16,150 nt of DNA, from assembly GCF_938030815.1 (NCBI RefSeq), contig NZ_CALHII010000121.1, forward strand, positions 1 to 16,150, given 5' to 3'. This DNA comes from an uncultured Campylobacter sp. (GTDB lineage: Bacteria > Campylobacterota > Campylobacteria > Campylobacterales > Campylobacteraceae). Made by a program: the position numbers and the translations under genes. The notes below the pieces were generated by a model. It saw only the letters and a list, made by a program, of their open reading frames with translations, was not told the DNA's origin and did not search any database. Position 1 is the stretch's first letter. Every line of letters begins with the position of its first letter. Below are positions 7,750 to 14,318 of the stretch, piece after piece.

Positions 7750-10441
7750 AGATATCGCGGACGAGCTTGGATACGCAAGCAAAGAGATAATCGAAAAAGC
7801 GCAGGAGATGGGCTTTAAAAAGGTAAAAACCGCGTCGAATAAAGTAAGCGAAGAGGAAGCTGCCGCTATTTACGATTATATCCAGACGGGAATTTTGCCG
7901 GGGAAAAAGTCAAAGCCCACAAAGAAAAGCTCCGAAAAAGCGCAAGAGGACGAGAATAAGCCCGCTAAAAAACAGAGCGAAACTAAAAGAACCGCTAAAA
8001 AAGAGAGTCCTAAAAAGGCGGAAAGCTTAAAAGCTTCCGAATCCAAAGAGCCCGCGCAGAGCGCCAAAGAGCCTAGCGACGAAAAAACGCGTACGCAAGA
8101 GCCTGAGGTAAAAACCGAAAAATCTCAAAATCAAAAAGAAGAAATTTCCTCCGCCCCGCAGGAGAAAGAGGAGAAGCAAAACGCCGCCTCAAAGCCTGCG
8201 CCGGTGCAGATAAACAGCGGCGATAGTATCGCTAGCGAGAGCTTGCAAAAGCGTCGCGGCTTAGTCATCGTAAAAAAGAAAAAGGAGGTTCAAACCCCGG
8301 CGGCACAAGATAGAACCGAGCCTAGGCGCGAAAAGATAAGTGCGAGCCTAGAGGCGATCTTCTCAAATGCCGAACTAAATTTGAAAAAGAAAAAGATCGA
8401 AAAGAAAAAAGCTCCCGCGGCTAAAAAAGAGGACGCCCTTAAAATCGACATCATTCCTGATCACGAGATGGCGGATATCGTCATTGAGGACGAGGATGTC
8501 GTGGTAATGCCCGATTTCACCGTCAAACCGATCCAGACCGAAAACCGCACCAAAAGTAAAAACCAACCCAATATTTATCGCGCCTCGCAGAATCAAATTT
8601 TCAGCAGTGAGGGCGGTATAAGTCGCGGCGGTCGCAAAAAGCATAAAAAAGCCCCTCGCGAGCGTGATAGCGAAATTGTAAGCTCGGTAAATATTCCAAA
8701 AGAGATCCGCGTCTATGAGTTTGCCGATAAGATCAAAAAGCAGCCTAGCGAGATCATTGGCAAGTTATTTGCGCTTGGAATGATGACGACGAAAAACGAC
8801 TTTTTGGATGAGGACGCGATAGAAATTTTAGCAAGCGAATTTGGCATTGAAGTAAACATCATCGATGAGGCGCAGGAGTTTGATTACATCAAGGCCTACG
8901 AGGACAGCGAAGGCGAAGAAAATTTAATCGCTAGAGCGCCTGTCATTACCATCATGGGGCACGTCGATCACGGTAAAACGAGCCTGCTCGATTATATCCG
9001 AAACTCGCGCGTCGCAAGCGGCGAAGCGGGCGGCATCACGCAGCACGTAGGCGCGTATATGGTCGAGAAAAACGGCAGAAAGATTACCTTCATCGACACC
9101 CCTGGCCACGAGGCCTTTACTTCGATGAGAGCGCGTGGAGCCGAGGTTACCGATATCGTAATTATCGTAGTGGCCGCAGACGACGGCGTCAAGCCTCAGA
9201 CCAAGGAGGCTATAGCGCACGCCAAGGCCGCAAACGTGCCGATCATCATCGCGATAAACAAGATGGATAAGCCTAACGCCAATCCCGATCTCGTAAAAAC
9301 GGGGCTTGCAGAGCTTGACATCATGCCTACCGAGTGGGGCGGTAGCTACGAGTTCGTGCCGATCTCCGCAAAAACGGGCGACGGAATCGAAAATTTATTA
9401 GAGATCGTGCTTTTACAAGCCGATCTTTTAGAGCTCAAAGCAGATCCTAGCAAGCAGGCTAAAGCAACCATCATCGAAAGCTCCCTTCAAAAAGGGCGCG
9501 GCGCCGTTGCCACAGTCATCGTGCAAAACGGCACTCTACGCGTCGGCGATACCGTCGTAGCAGGCATTGCATACGGCAAGGTGCGCGCTCTTAGCGACGA
9601 TAAGGGCAGGGCGCTAAAGCAAATTTTACCGGGCGAATGCGGCGTCATCATAGGCCTTAGCGAGGTTCCGGGCGCGGGCGAGACGCTAATCGGTGTTTCA
9701 AGCGATAAGGAAGCGCGCGAGTATGCGAGCAAAATTTACGAGCATCAGCGCCAAAAGGAGCTTAGCAAATCCACCAAGGTTACCATCGACGAGCTAAGCG
9801 CCAAGATCGCCGAAGGCTCGCTAAAGAGCCTTCCGGTGATTGTCAAGGCCGACGTCGCGGGCTCGCTGGAAGCTATCAAAGCAAGCCTTGAGAAGCTCCG
9901 CAACGACGAAGTCAAGGTCGATATCATCCATAGCGGCATCGGCGGTATCACGCAAAACGACATCGCCCTAGCAAGCGCCAGCGAAAACTGCGTGATCTTG
10001 GGCTTCAACGTCCGTCCTACGGGCGAGATCAAAGAGCTTGCCAAGGAGCGCGGCGCGCAGATTAAGACCTACAACGTCATCTATAATCTCATCGACGATA
10101 TAAAGGCGCTTTTGAGCGGCCTTATGAGCCCGATCATCAGCGAGGAGGCCTTGGGTCAAGCCGAGATCCGCCAGGTCATCAACGTGCCTAAGATCGGGCA
10201 GATCGCGGGCTGCATGGTTACCGACGGGCTCATTGCTCGCGGCGCGAAGATCCGCGTCATCAGAGAGGGCGTCATCGTTTTCGAGGGCAACGTCAGCTCG
10301 CTCAAGCGCTTCAAAGACGACGCCAAGGAAGTCGCCAAGGGCTTCGAGTGCGGCGTAGGCATCGAGGGCTATGACGATATGCGCGTGGGCGATTTTATCG
10401 AAAGCTACAAGCAAAAAGAGGAGCAGGCTACGATCGACTAA
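7733..10441 (+). CDS. infB: Translation initiation factor IF2
   Basis: GTPase that brings fMet-tRNA to the 30S subunit and promotes subunit joining. The 902-residue protein begins with a small helical IF2 N-terminal domain (VLIKDIADELGYASKEIIEKA). A long Lys/Glu/Ala/Pro-rich linker, strongly charged and probably disordered, covers about 55-240. The second N-terminal module (IRVYEFADKIKKQPSEIIGKLFALG) is near 330. The G domain is complete: GHVDHGKT at 409-416, Thr436 in GGITQHVG as switch I, DTPGH from 455, NKMD at 509-512, SAKTGDG near 545. Domains II, III and IV follow to the C terminus, including RPTGEIKELA and the last barrel with its GVGIEGYDD segment. AAGGAG lies nine bases upstream of the ATG. 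It ends at a hairpin. A long spacer then replaces the usual direct junction to rbfA. Confidence 0.97.
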   Translation: MGVLIKDIADELGYASKEIIEKAQEMGFKKVKTASNKVSEEEAAAIYDYIQTGILPGKKSKPTKKSSEKAQEDENKPAKKQSETKRTAKKESPKKAESLKASESKEPAQSAKEPSDEKTRTQEPEVKTEKSQNQKEEISSAPQEKEEKQNAASKPAPVQINSGDSIASESLQKRRGLVIVKKKKEVQTPAAQDRTEPRREKISASLEAIFSNAELNLKKKKIEKKKAPAAKKEDALKIDIIPDHEMADIVIEDEDVVVMPDFTVKPIQTENRTKSKNQPNIYRASQNQIFSSEGGISRGGRKKHKKAPRERDSEIVSSVNIPKEIRVYEFADKIKKQPSEIIGKLFALGMMTTKNDFLDEDAIEILASEFGIEVNIIDEAQEFDYIKAYEDSEGEENLIARAPVITIMGHVDHGKTSLLDYIRNSRVASGEAGGITQHVGAYMVEKNGRKITFIDTPGHEAFTSMRARGAEVTDIVIIVVAADDGVKPQTKEAIAHAKAANVPIIIAINKMDKPNANPDLVKTGLAELDIMPTEWGGSYEFVPISAKTGDGIENLLEIVLLQADLLELKADPSKQAKATIIESSLQKGRGAVATVIVQNGTLRVGDTVVAGIAYGKVRALSDDKGRALKQILPGECGVIIGLSEVPGAGETLIGVSSDKEAREYASKIYEHQRQKELSKSTKVTIDELSAKIAEGSLKSLPVIVKADVAGSLEAIKASLEKLRNDEVKVDIIHSGIGGITQNDIALASASENCVILGFNVRPTGEIKELAKERGAQIKTYNVIYNLIDDIKALLSGLMSPIISEEALGQAEIRQVINVPKIGQIAGCMVTDGLIARGAKIRVIREGVIVFEGNVSSLKRFKDDAKEVAKGFECGVGIEGYDDMRVGDFIESYKQKEEQATID

Positions 10442-10480
10442 TGCTCGCGGAATTCCGCGCGGGCATTCGCTTTGTTTGCA
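10441..10480 (+). terminator. Hairpin at the end of infB, likely terminator
   Basis: Bases 10441-10466, starting with the last base of the infB stop codon, fold into a nine-base-pair stem (ATGCTCGCG with CGCGGGCAT, one T-G pair) around an eight-base loop. A T-rich tail (TCGCTTTGTTT) follows, a plausible Rho-independent terminator. It would separate infB from rbfA-rimP. Confidence 0.55.
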
Positions 10481-10899
10481 TGGCTTGCGGCTAAATTTTA
10501 AGCCTTGATCGCGCCTTGAAATTTTATGCTCGCAGAATTTGGGCGCGAAATTTCGTCTTTTAAATTTAATGATTAACGCGTGAGCAAAGCTTTAAATTTT
10601 GTCGGTTTCTGCGCGAAGTTCTGCCGCGTAGCGCTAGTTTTGAAATTTTAATGTTTTAGATTTTTCTTGCAGCGGGCTTTGCGATAAATTTTAAATTTAC
10701 GCCGTTTGCTGATCGCAGATTTTCCGCGCGACTTAAATTTTAAATTTAATCGCAAAGTTGAAATTTTAAAGCGGTAAATTTAGATTTAGCGCGGTATCGA
10801 AGCGTTTTTAAAATTTAAGATAAATTTCGAATTGGTGCAGTGTGGCAAAACAGTGACGCGGAGAACGGCACGGTGCAAGCGGTGTAAAATGAGACCGCA

Positions 10900-10939
10900 A
10901 CGGCGCTAAGAAGGCAGCGCGGCAGCAATATAGCGCCGT
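10900..10939. repeat. Inverted repeat, 9-bp perfect arms
   Basis: ACGGCGCTA at 10900-10908 is exactly complementary to TAGCGCCGT at 10931-10939 across a 22-base loop. No T tract follows on either side, so it is not an obvious terminator. Function unknown. Confidence 0.5.
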
Positions 10940-11290
10940 GGTGAGCAGAATACGGCGTAGAATAGAACTGCGCCTTACGCGGAAATATTTCTGCGGTAGC
11001 GGTGCGGCTATGCGACGAACGTTAGGGTGCGAGCCATGAAATTCTACGCAGCCTGCGTTTTAAATTTAAGCGCGAAGCGCGCGGGCTAAAATTTAAAAGC
11101 AAAATTTCAAAGCAGGGCTTGCGCCTTTTAAAATTTAAGAGCGAAATTTTGAAAGGCGAGGCGCTGTTCGCAATTCCGGCGGGCAGCAAACCGCTTAGAA
11201 TTTAAATGGACGCTCCGGCGCATCGTAAGCCGCGTCAAATTTAAACAGACCGCGTCGCTGCAGGACGGATATTTCGCAACGCCGAAGTGG

Positions 11291-11434
11291 AATAGAATTC
11301 CGCATCGCCATAGGATGGACGCGAAATAAGATTCAGTGCCGTCGCGAGACGGACGCTCCGCTGCGACAAAGCAATAAAATTCCGTCATCGCAAGACGTAA
11401 AATAAAATTCCATCGCCGTATAATCTGCGGCGAT
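11291..11434. repeat. Degenerate array of hairpin repeats upstream of rbfA
   Basis: Four units start with AATA(A/G)(A/G)ATTC, at 11291, 11325, 11373 and 11401, each followed by a short inverted repeat. The stems are CATC/GATG (11303 onward), CCGTC/GACGG (11339-11352), CGTC/GACG (11383-11397) and ATCGCCG/CGGCGAT (11412-11434). Sequence differs between units but pairing is kept. Unit spacing is irregular (28-48 nt). A weaker relative may lie near 10953 (AGAATAGAACTGCG). No genes are involved. Confidence 0.5.
11412..11434 (+). promoter_or_regulatory. rbfA promoter: TATAAT inside the loop of an inverted repeat
   Basis: A perfect -10 box TATAAT at 11419-11424 lies 29 nt before the rbfA ATG. It is framed exactly by ATCGCCG (11412-11418) and CGGCGAT (11428-11434). 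The transcript would start about at the right arm. The symmetry could be an operator or just the last unit of the hairpin array. Confidence 0.5.
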
Positions 11435-11453
11435 TTAAGATAGCGAGGTAAAG

Positions 11454-11819
11454 ATGAATCCGACCGAACTCAGAAGACTGCGCACGCAAAGCGTGCTAAA
11501 GCAGCTCATCCCCGAAGCGCTCGCGAGCCTTGAGGACGAGCTTTTGCGCGGGCTGTGCGTCACCGACGTGGAGTGCAAGCGCGGGCGCTACGACGCGTTC
11601 GTGTATCTGGATAAAAACGCCTTCGACGAGCGCGAGCAGGAATTTGTGCTCGAAAAGCTCGGCCGCGTGGCGAGATATTTGCAAAACTTCTGCGCCGAGG
11701 CGGAGGGCTGGTACCGCTGCCCCGCGTTTCACTTCAAATTTGACGATCGCTTGGAGTATCAAAACAAAATGGACGATCTTTTCGACAAAATAGAGGAGGA
11801 GCTGCGCAAAAATGGTTGA
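11454..11819 (+). CDS. rbfA: 30S ribosome-binding factor RbfA
   Basis: Single KH-type domain protein that helps late maturation of the 30S subunit near the 16S 5' end. The 121-residue protein has the RbfA plan: an N-terminal helix (RRLRTQSVLKQLIPEAL), a strand reading VTDVECKRGRYDAFVYLD, a helix with LEKLGRVARYLQNF, then RCPAFHFKFDDRLEYQNKMDDLFDKI, which corresponds to the family's R.P.L.F..D...E....I..L. Start ATG 11454 has GAGG seven bases upstream. The last eight bases overlap rimP (ATGGTTGA), so the two are translationally coupled. Unlike the usual arrangement, it does not follow infB directly. Divergent but recognisable member. Confidence 0.85.
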   Translation: MNPTELRRLRTQSVLKQLIPEALASLEDELLRGLCVTDVECKRGRYDAFVYLDKNAFDEREQEFVLEKLGRVARYLQNFCAEAEGWYRCPAFHFKFDDRLEYQNKMDDLFDKIEEELRKNG

Positions 11820-12231
11820 TTTAGAGGCTTTGGCGCGCGAGTGCGGCGTGCAGCTTTACGACGTGGAGACGGTGAGTGAAAACGGCAGAACGATCTACCG
11901 CATCAGTATCACGAAAGCGGGCGGCGTGGGCCTAGACGACTGTGAGCGGCTATCGCGGCTGCTTTCGCCGATTTTCGACGTAGAGCCGCCGCTTGAGGGC
12001 GAGTGGACGCTGGAGGTCGGCTCGCCCGGGCTTGAGCGCAAGCTAAGCAAGCCGCAGCATTTCGCAAACTCCGTGGGCGAGCTGGTGCGCCTAAGCCGCA
12101 CGGACGGGCAGAAGCTAAGCGGAGAGGTGCTTGGCTGCGAAGACGGCGTGCTTAGACTGCGCACGGACGGCGGCGAGGTAAGCGTGCGACTTGACGAGAT
12201 CAAAAAGGCGCGAACCTACGTGCAGTGGTAG
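11812..12231 (+). CDS. rimP: Ribosome maturation factor RimP
   Basis: Small-subunit assembly factor (DUF150/YhbC) of 139 residues. The N-terminal alpha-beta domain carries the family signature LARECGVQLYDVE, and the segment WTLEVGSPGLERKLSKPQHF corresponds to the strongly conserved L.VSSPGL.RPL...F of RimP. The C-terminal SH3-like barrel (about 75-139) has VRLSRTDGQKLSGEVLGCEDGVLRL and ends with IKKARTYVQW. The start ATG overlaps the end of rbfA; AGGAGG lies about a dozen bases upstream inside rbfA. The gene is conspicuously GC-rich. A weak terminator follows about 80 bases later. Confidence 0.92.
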   Translation: MVDLEALARECGVQLYDVETVSENGRTIYRISITKAGGVGLDDCERLSRLLSPIFDVEPPLEGEWTLEVGSPGLERKLSKPQHFANSVGELVRLSRTDGQKLSGEVLGCEDGVLRLRTDGGEVSVRLDEIKKARTYVQW

Positions 12232-12314
12232 CGGTGGAGATTTTTAAAATTTTGTATGTAGGGCTTTGGTGTGCGGTGCTTGAGAAGTGTGGGCTTAAAT
12301 TTTAAGTTAAAGTG

Positions 12315-12345
12315 GCGAGGCTAATTTGGATTTGCCTTGCTTTTT
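12315..12345 (+). terminator. Probable Rho-independent terminator of rbfA-rimP
   Basis: GCGAGGC (12315-12321) pairs with GCCTTGC (12334-12340), with one G-T pair, across a 12-base A/T-rich loop, directly followed by TTTTT at 12341-12345. It lies 84 nt after the rimP stop. The stem is short, so confidence is moderate. Confidence 0.45.
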
Positions 12346-12534
12346 GCGCGCTTTTAAGTATTGCGTCTATCGCGAGCGATGCACGGCTCGCGGCATCTTG
12401 CCTCGCTTTTTAATTTGGCGCGCGATATTCGGTGCGGCTTTCAAAAACACATACCGCGCGCAAACCTTTCGCGTTGAGCTTGATCGTATCGCACGAAAGC
12501 ATTTCTGCGTTGCAATTGTTCGCATGCGCACCGC

Positions 12535-12553
12535 GGCGAAACGCCGTTTCGCC
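12535..12553. repeat. Perfect 8-bp hairpin
   Basis: GGCGAAAC at 12535-12542 is exactly complementary to GTTTCGCC at 12546-12553 around the loop GCC. It is followed by AAGCTTT, not a long T run. No gene ends nearby on the plus strand, so its role is unclear. Confidence 0.5.
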
Positions 12554-12800
12554 AAGCTTTCAGCGGAGCTTGCGCCCGCGATTATCGGCATGTGATACGA
12601 GCGCGCGTACTGCGGGCAGAGCGAAAATTTCGATAAATATGAGCCTCTCGCGCGGACGTGCCCGCAGCACCGCCTTGTTGCGTCGCATGGGCACGCGAGC
12701 ATGTTAAATTTTGGATTTTTTAAAAATTTGCCGCTGTCGGTCGCTTTTGATCTCTCGCGGCGCTCGGCGCAAAATTTTAAAATTCCAGCACCGCTTGTTT

Positions 12801-13030
12801 GTTTTGAAATTTCAGATCGCGCCGACAAAAGATAATTTTTACGCCACTGGGCGGCGCTTTGAAATTTCAGATCGTACCGCTAAAAAGCAAGCTTCGCGGC
12901 GATTTCTGCTGCGTAAATTTTAATTCCCATGCCGCGCGTACCGTTTTGAAATTTCACGCTGCGTCGTTAAAAGATAAGTTTTGCGTGACGCTTACGCGTT
13001 GCTTTAGAATTTTACGTCGCGCCTGAAAGC
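12801..13030 (+). repeat. Degenerate direct repeats (GTTTTGAAATTTCAG family)
   Basis: Four imperfect copies start at 12801, 12856, 12943 and 13001. The first two share GNTTTGAAATTTCAGATCG then CCG and AAAA. The third keeps GTTTTGAAATTTCA and GTTAAAAGATAA like the first (GACAAAAGATAA). The fourth is the most diverged. Spacing is 55, 87 and 58 nt. Too degenerate and irregular for a CRISPR array. Confidence 0.5.
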
Positions 13031-13251
13031 GGCTAAATTTAAAATTTACGCGCTGTTTTGACGCGGTAAAATTTCAAACCTTTTGCTGCAAAGCAGAATT
13101 TTAAATTTTACGCTTTGCCATAAATTTAGATTTTACCGTCCGCACCAGAATATTGCGCCTGCGAGCTTTGCGGCGTCCGTATCGTGATCGTGCCCCTAGT
13201 AACTATTTGCAAGTGTGGCTTGATTGCAAAATTTCATCGATAAAGCTTTTT

Positions 13252-13293
13252 ATAAAATTTCGGCGGTTTTGCTTTGGCAATAAAATTTCGGCG
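13252..13293 (+). repeat. Short tandem duplication
   Basis: ATAAAATTTCGGCG occurs exactly at 13252-13265 and again at 13280-13293, a 28-nt period. The bases between share little beyond this core. Confidence 0.5.
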
Positions 13294-13468
13294 AGAACGC
13301 GAAAATCAAAATCGAATAAGGCGCGCCGCAAAATTTTACGCAAAGCGGTGCGGAAAATTCCGTGTCGCGAGACATAGACGGCACGCAAAACTCGCAAGGC
13401 AAAATCCATAGCAAAGCGGGAAATTCCGCGATAAATTTACGTTTTAAAACTCTGCGGACGGAGGTTTG

Positions 13469-13510
13469 CGCGCCGCTCATCTGATAATTGAAATTTCGCC
13501 AAGCGGCGCG
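13469..13510. repeat. Inverted repeat behind the small membrane protein gene
   Basis: CGCGCCGCT at 13469-13477 pairs perfectly with AGCGGCGCG at 13502-13510, nine base pairs over a 24-base loop. It starts 11 nt after the stop of the minus-strand gene ending at 13522, so it could act as that gene's terminator or stabilise its transcript, but no T tract follows on the minus strand. Confidence 0.4.
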
Positions 13511-13521
13511 GATGTTTGCGA

Positions 13522-13776
13522 CTATGAAGCGGAGATGCCGATCGTGGCTAGCAGTACGGGCGAGGTCATGAGCCCTACGATCGTAAGGATCCACGCTAAT
13601 ATCGCTATTACGAGCGAGGCTTGCTTTTTGACGGCTTGATAGGTCGCGGCGATCGCGCACAAAAACGCAAGCGGAACAAAGACGATCCCTAGAAAAAATA
13701 TCCCTAAAATCGCAAAGACTATGGAGAGTATCCCAAGCACATTTGATTGGGCTTGAACGGTCGGTTGTTCAGACAT
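13522..13776 (-). CDS. Small hydrophobic membrane protein, unknown function
   Basis: I do not recognise a named family. The 84-residue product has a polar N terminus (MSEQPTVQAQSN), a long hydrophobic stretch at about 13-45 with a central FLGIVFVP turn, a short basic loop (YQAVKKQ) and a second hydrophobic helix at about 53-79. This is a two- or three-helix inner-membrane protein of the general DUF4190-like look, which I cannot confirm. I chose ATG 13774-13776 because AAGGA lies seven bases upstream and the hydrophobic protein starts soon after. The frame stays open to an ATG at 13888-13890, but that extension is low-complexity-like and passes through the run of nine G at 13809-13817, so I treat it as non-coding. 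The G run suggests variable expression. Confidence 0.7.
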   Translation of the reverse strand: MSEQPTVQAQSNVLGILSIVFAILGIFFLGIVFVPLAFLCAIAATYQAVKKQASLVIAILAWILTIVGLMTSPVLLATIGISAS

Positions 13777-13802
13777 TTTAATCCTTTGAAAAAAATTATG
13801 TA

Positions 13803-13817
13803 ATTCTACCCCCCCCC
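13803..13817 (-). promoter_or_regulatory. Nine-G tract next to a presumed -10 box
   Basis: Positions 13809-13817 are nine C on the plus strand, so nine G on the minus strand, preceded there by GGGA. TAGAAT follows immediately on the minus strand (13808-13803) and CATAAT a little later. Either could be the -10 of the small membrane protein gene, whose ATG is 26 nt further on. The G run would then fill the -35/-10 spacer. Homopolymeric G tracts are the classic slippage sites of Campylobacter. Confidence 0.55.
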
Positions 13818-14318
13818 TCCCTGAATTTGAGCTGAAATTAAGCCGTGCCTTTTGGGGCCGTATATTCACGCTCGATTGCGATTTTGCCATGGCGCCTATT
13901 AAAATTTTACTTCGCAGAGCCGGCCTCTCCGCGCTATCGGCAAACGCTCTTTTGCACGATAAGCGTAAAATTTTGTGTCGTCCGCGCGCGAAACGGACGC
14001 CGCAAAATTTACGATTTAGGATAAAATTCTAAAACCTATGGTAAGATTTCTCAGTTTCGTTCCTGCGCGGAATCTTGCTCCTACACATACGGCGCGCGGC
14101 TTGCACTTTGATAAATTTTGCGCTTAAAGCAAGCTCAATGCCTTACAGATAGGCTAAAGCGCGAGGTCGGCGTCATCCAGCGCAGCGAGGAAGGGCGTAG
14201 GCGGGCAAGCGGGTTGCGTCCGAGGCGTAATCTGTTGCGGGCAGAGAAGGTTGCCGACTAGCCGCAATTCGGCTAAGCGATCGCGGCGGAGCGGGACAAT
14301 TTAAATTTTGGATTTTGT
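13818..14318. other. Gene-free spacer upstream of ribD
   Basis: About 500 bases without a supportable gene. A six-base-pair perfect hairpin (TAGCCG/CGGCTA) lies at 14259-14275. The part from 14150 to 14300 is G-rich and looks structured, but I could not match it to an FMN riboswitch, RNase P RNA or another known RNA. The last bases hold a weak TTGGA ribosome-binding site for ribD. Confidence 0.55.

Larger units (their letters stand above)
10481..11453. other. Gene-free spacer between infB and rbfA
   Basis: About 970 bases with no supportable gene. The first part (to about 10820) alternates GC-rich pieces with A/T blocks; an identical 15-base TAAATTTTAAATTTA occurs at 10685-10699 and 10734-10748. 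The middle (10850-11050) is GC-rich with a long inverted repeat at 10900-10939. The last part (11200-11434) holds an array of degenerate hairpin repeats ending at the rbfA promoter. An open minus-strand frame at 11128-11388 runs through those repeats and resembles no protein I know. Confidence 0.7.
12346..13521. other. Gene-free spacer after rimP
   Basis: Nearly 1.2 kb without a supportable gene. Open frames on both strands (up to 153 codons, minus, 12367-12828) are rich in Arg, Cys and Ser and look like non-coding GC-rich sequence. The stretch holds a perfect eight-base-pair hairpin at 12535-12553, a family of degenerate direct repeats at 12801-13030, a short tandem duplication at 13252-13293 and an inverted repeat at 13469-13510. 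It may contain decayed genes that I cannot identify. Confidence 0.65.

Noticed and set aside
9968..10414. 148-codon minus-strand open frame inside infB
   Set aside because: It lies opposite the well-conserved C-terminal domain of IF2 and its product is biased toward Ala, Asp and Leu, as expected of the complement of GC-rich coding sequence.
11128..11388. 86-codon minus-strand open frame in the spacer before rbfA
   Set aside because: It runs through the hairpin repeats, has no ribosome-binding site and no protein-like features.
12367..12828. 153-codon minus-strand open frame after rimP, and shorter plus-strand frames at 12326-12923
   Set aside because: Products are rich in Arg, Cys, Ser and Ala without hydrophobic pattern or motif; the GC-rich, stop-poor composition explains their length.
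12801..13030. CRISPR array
   Set aside because: The direct repeats are imperfect, irregularly spaced (55-87 nt) and without cas genes.
13250..13660. 136-codon minus-strand open frame overlapping the small membrane protein gene
   Set aside because: It overlaps the better-supported gene at 13522-13776 in another frame and also crosses the duplicated spacer repeats.
13777..13890. N-terminal extension of the small membrane protein to ATG 13890
   Set aside because: The ATG at 13776 has a proper AAGGA site and the extension runs through the G tract and presumed promoter; kept only as an alternative in the G-tract finding.
13818..14318. FMN riboswitch or other known RNA upstream of ribD
   Set aside because: I could not find the conserved FMN aptamer core, nor the conserved blocks of RNase P RNA or tmRNA; only a small 6-bp hairpin at 14259-14275 is clear.
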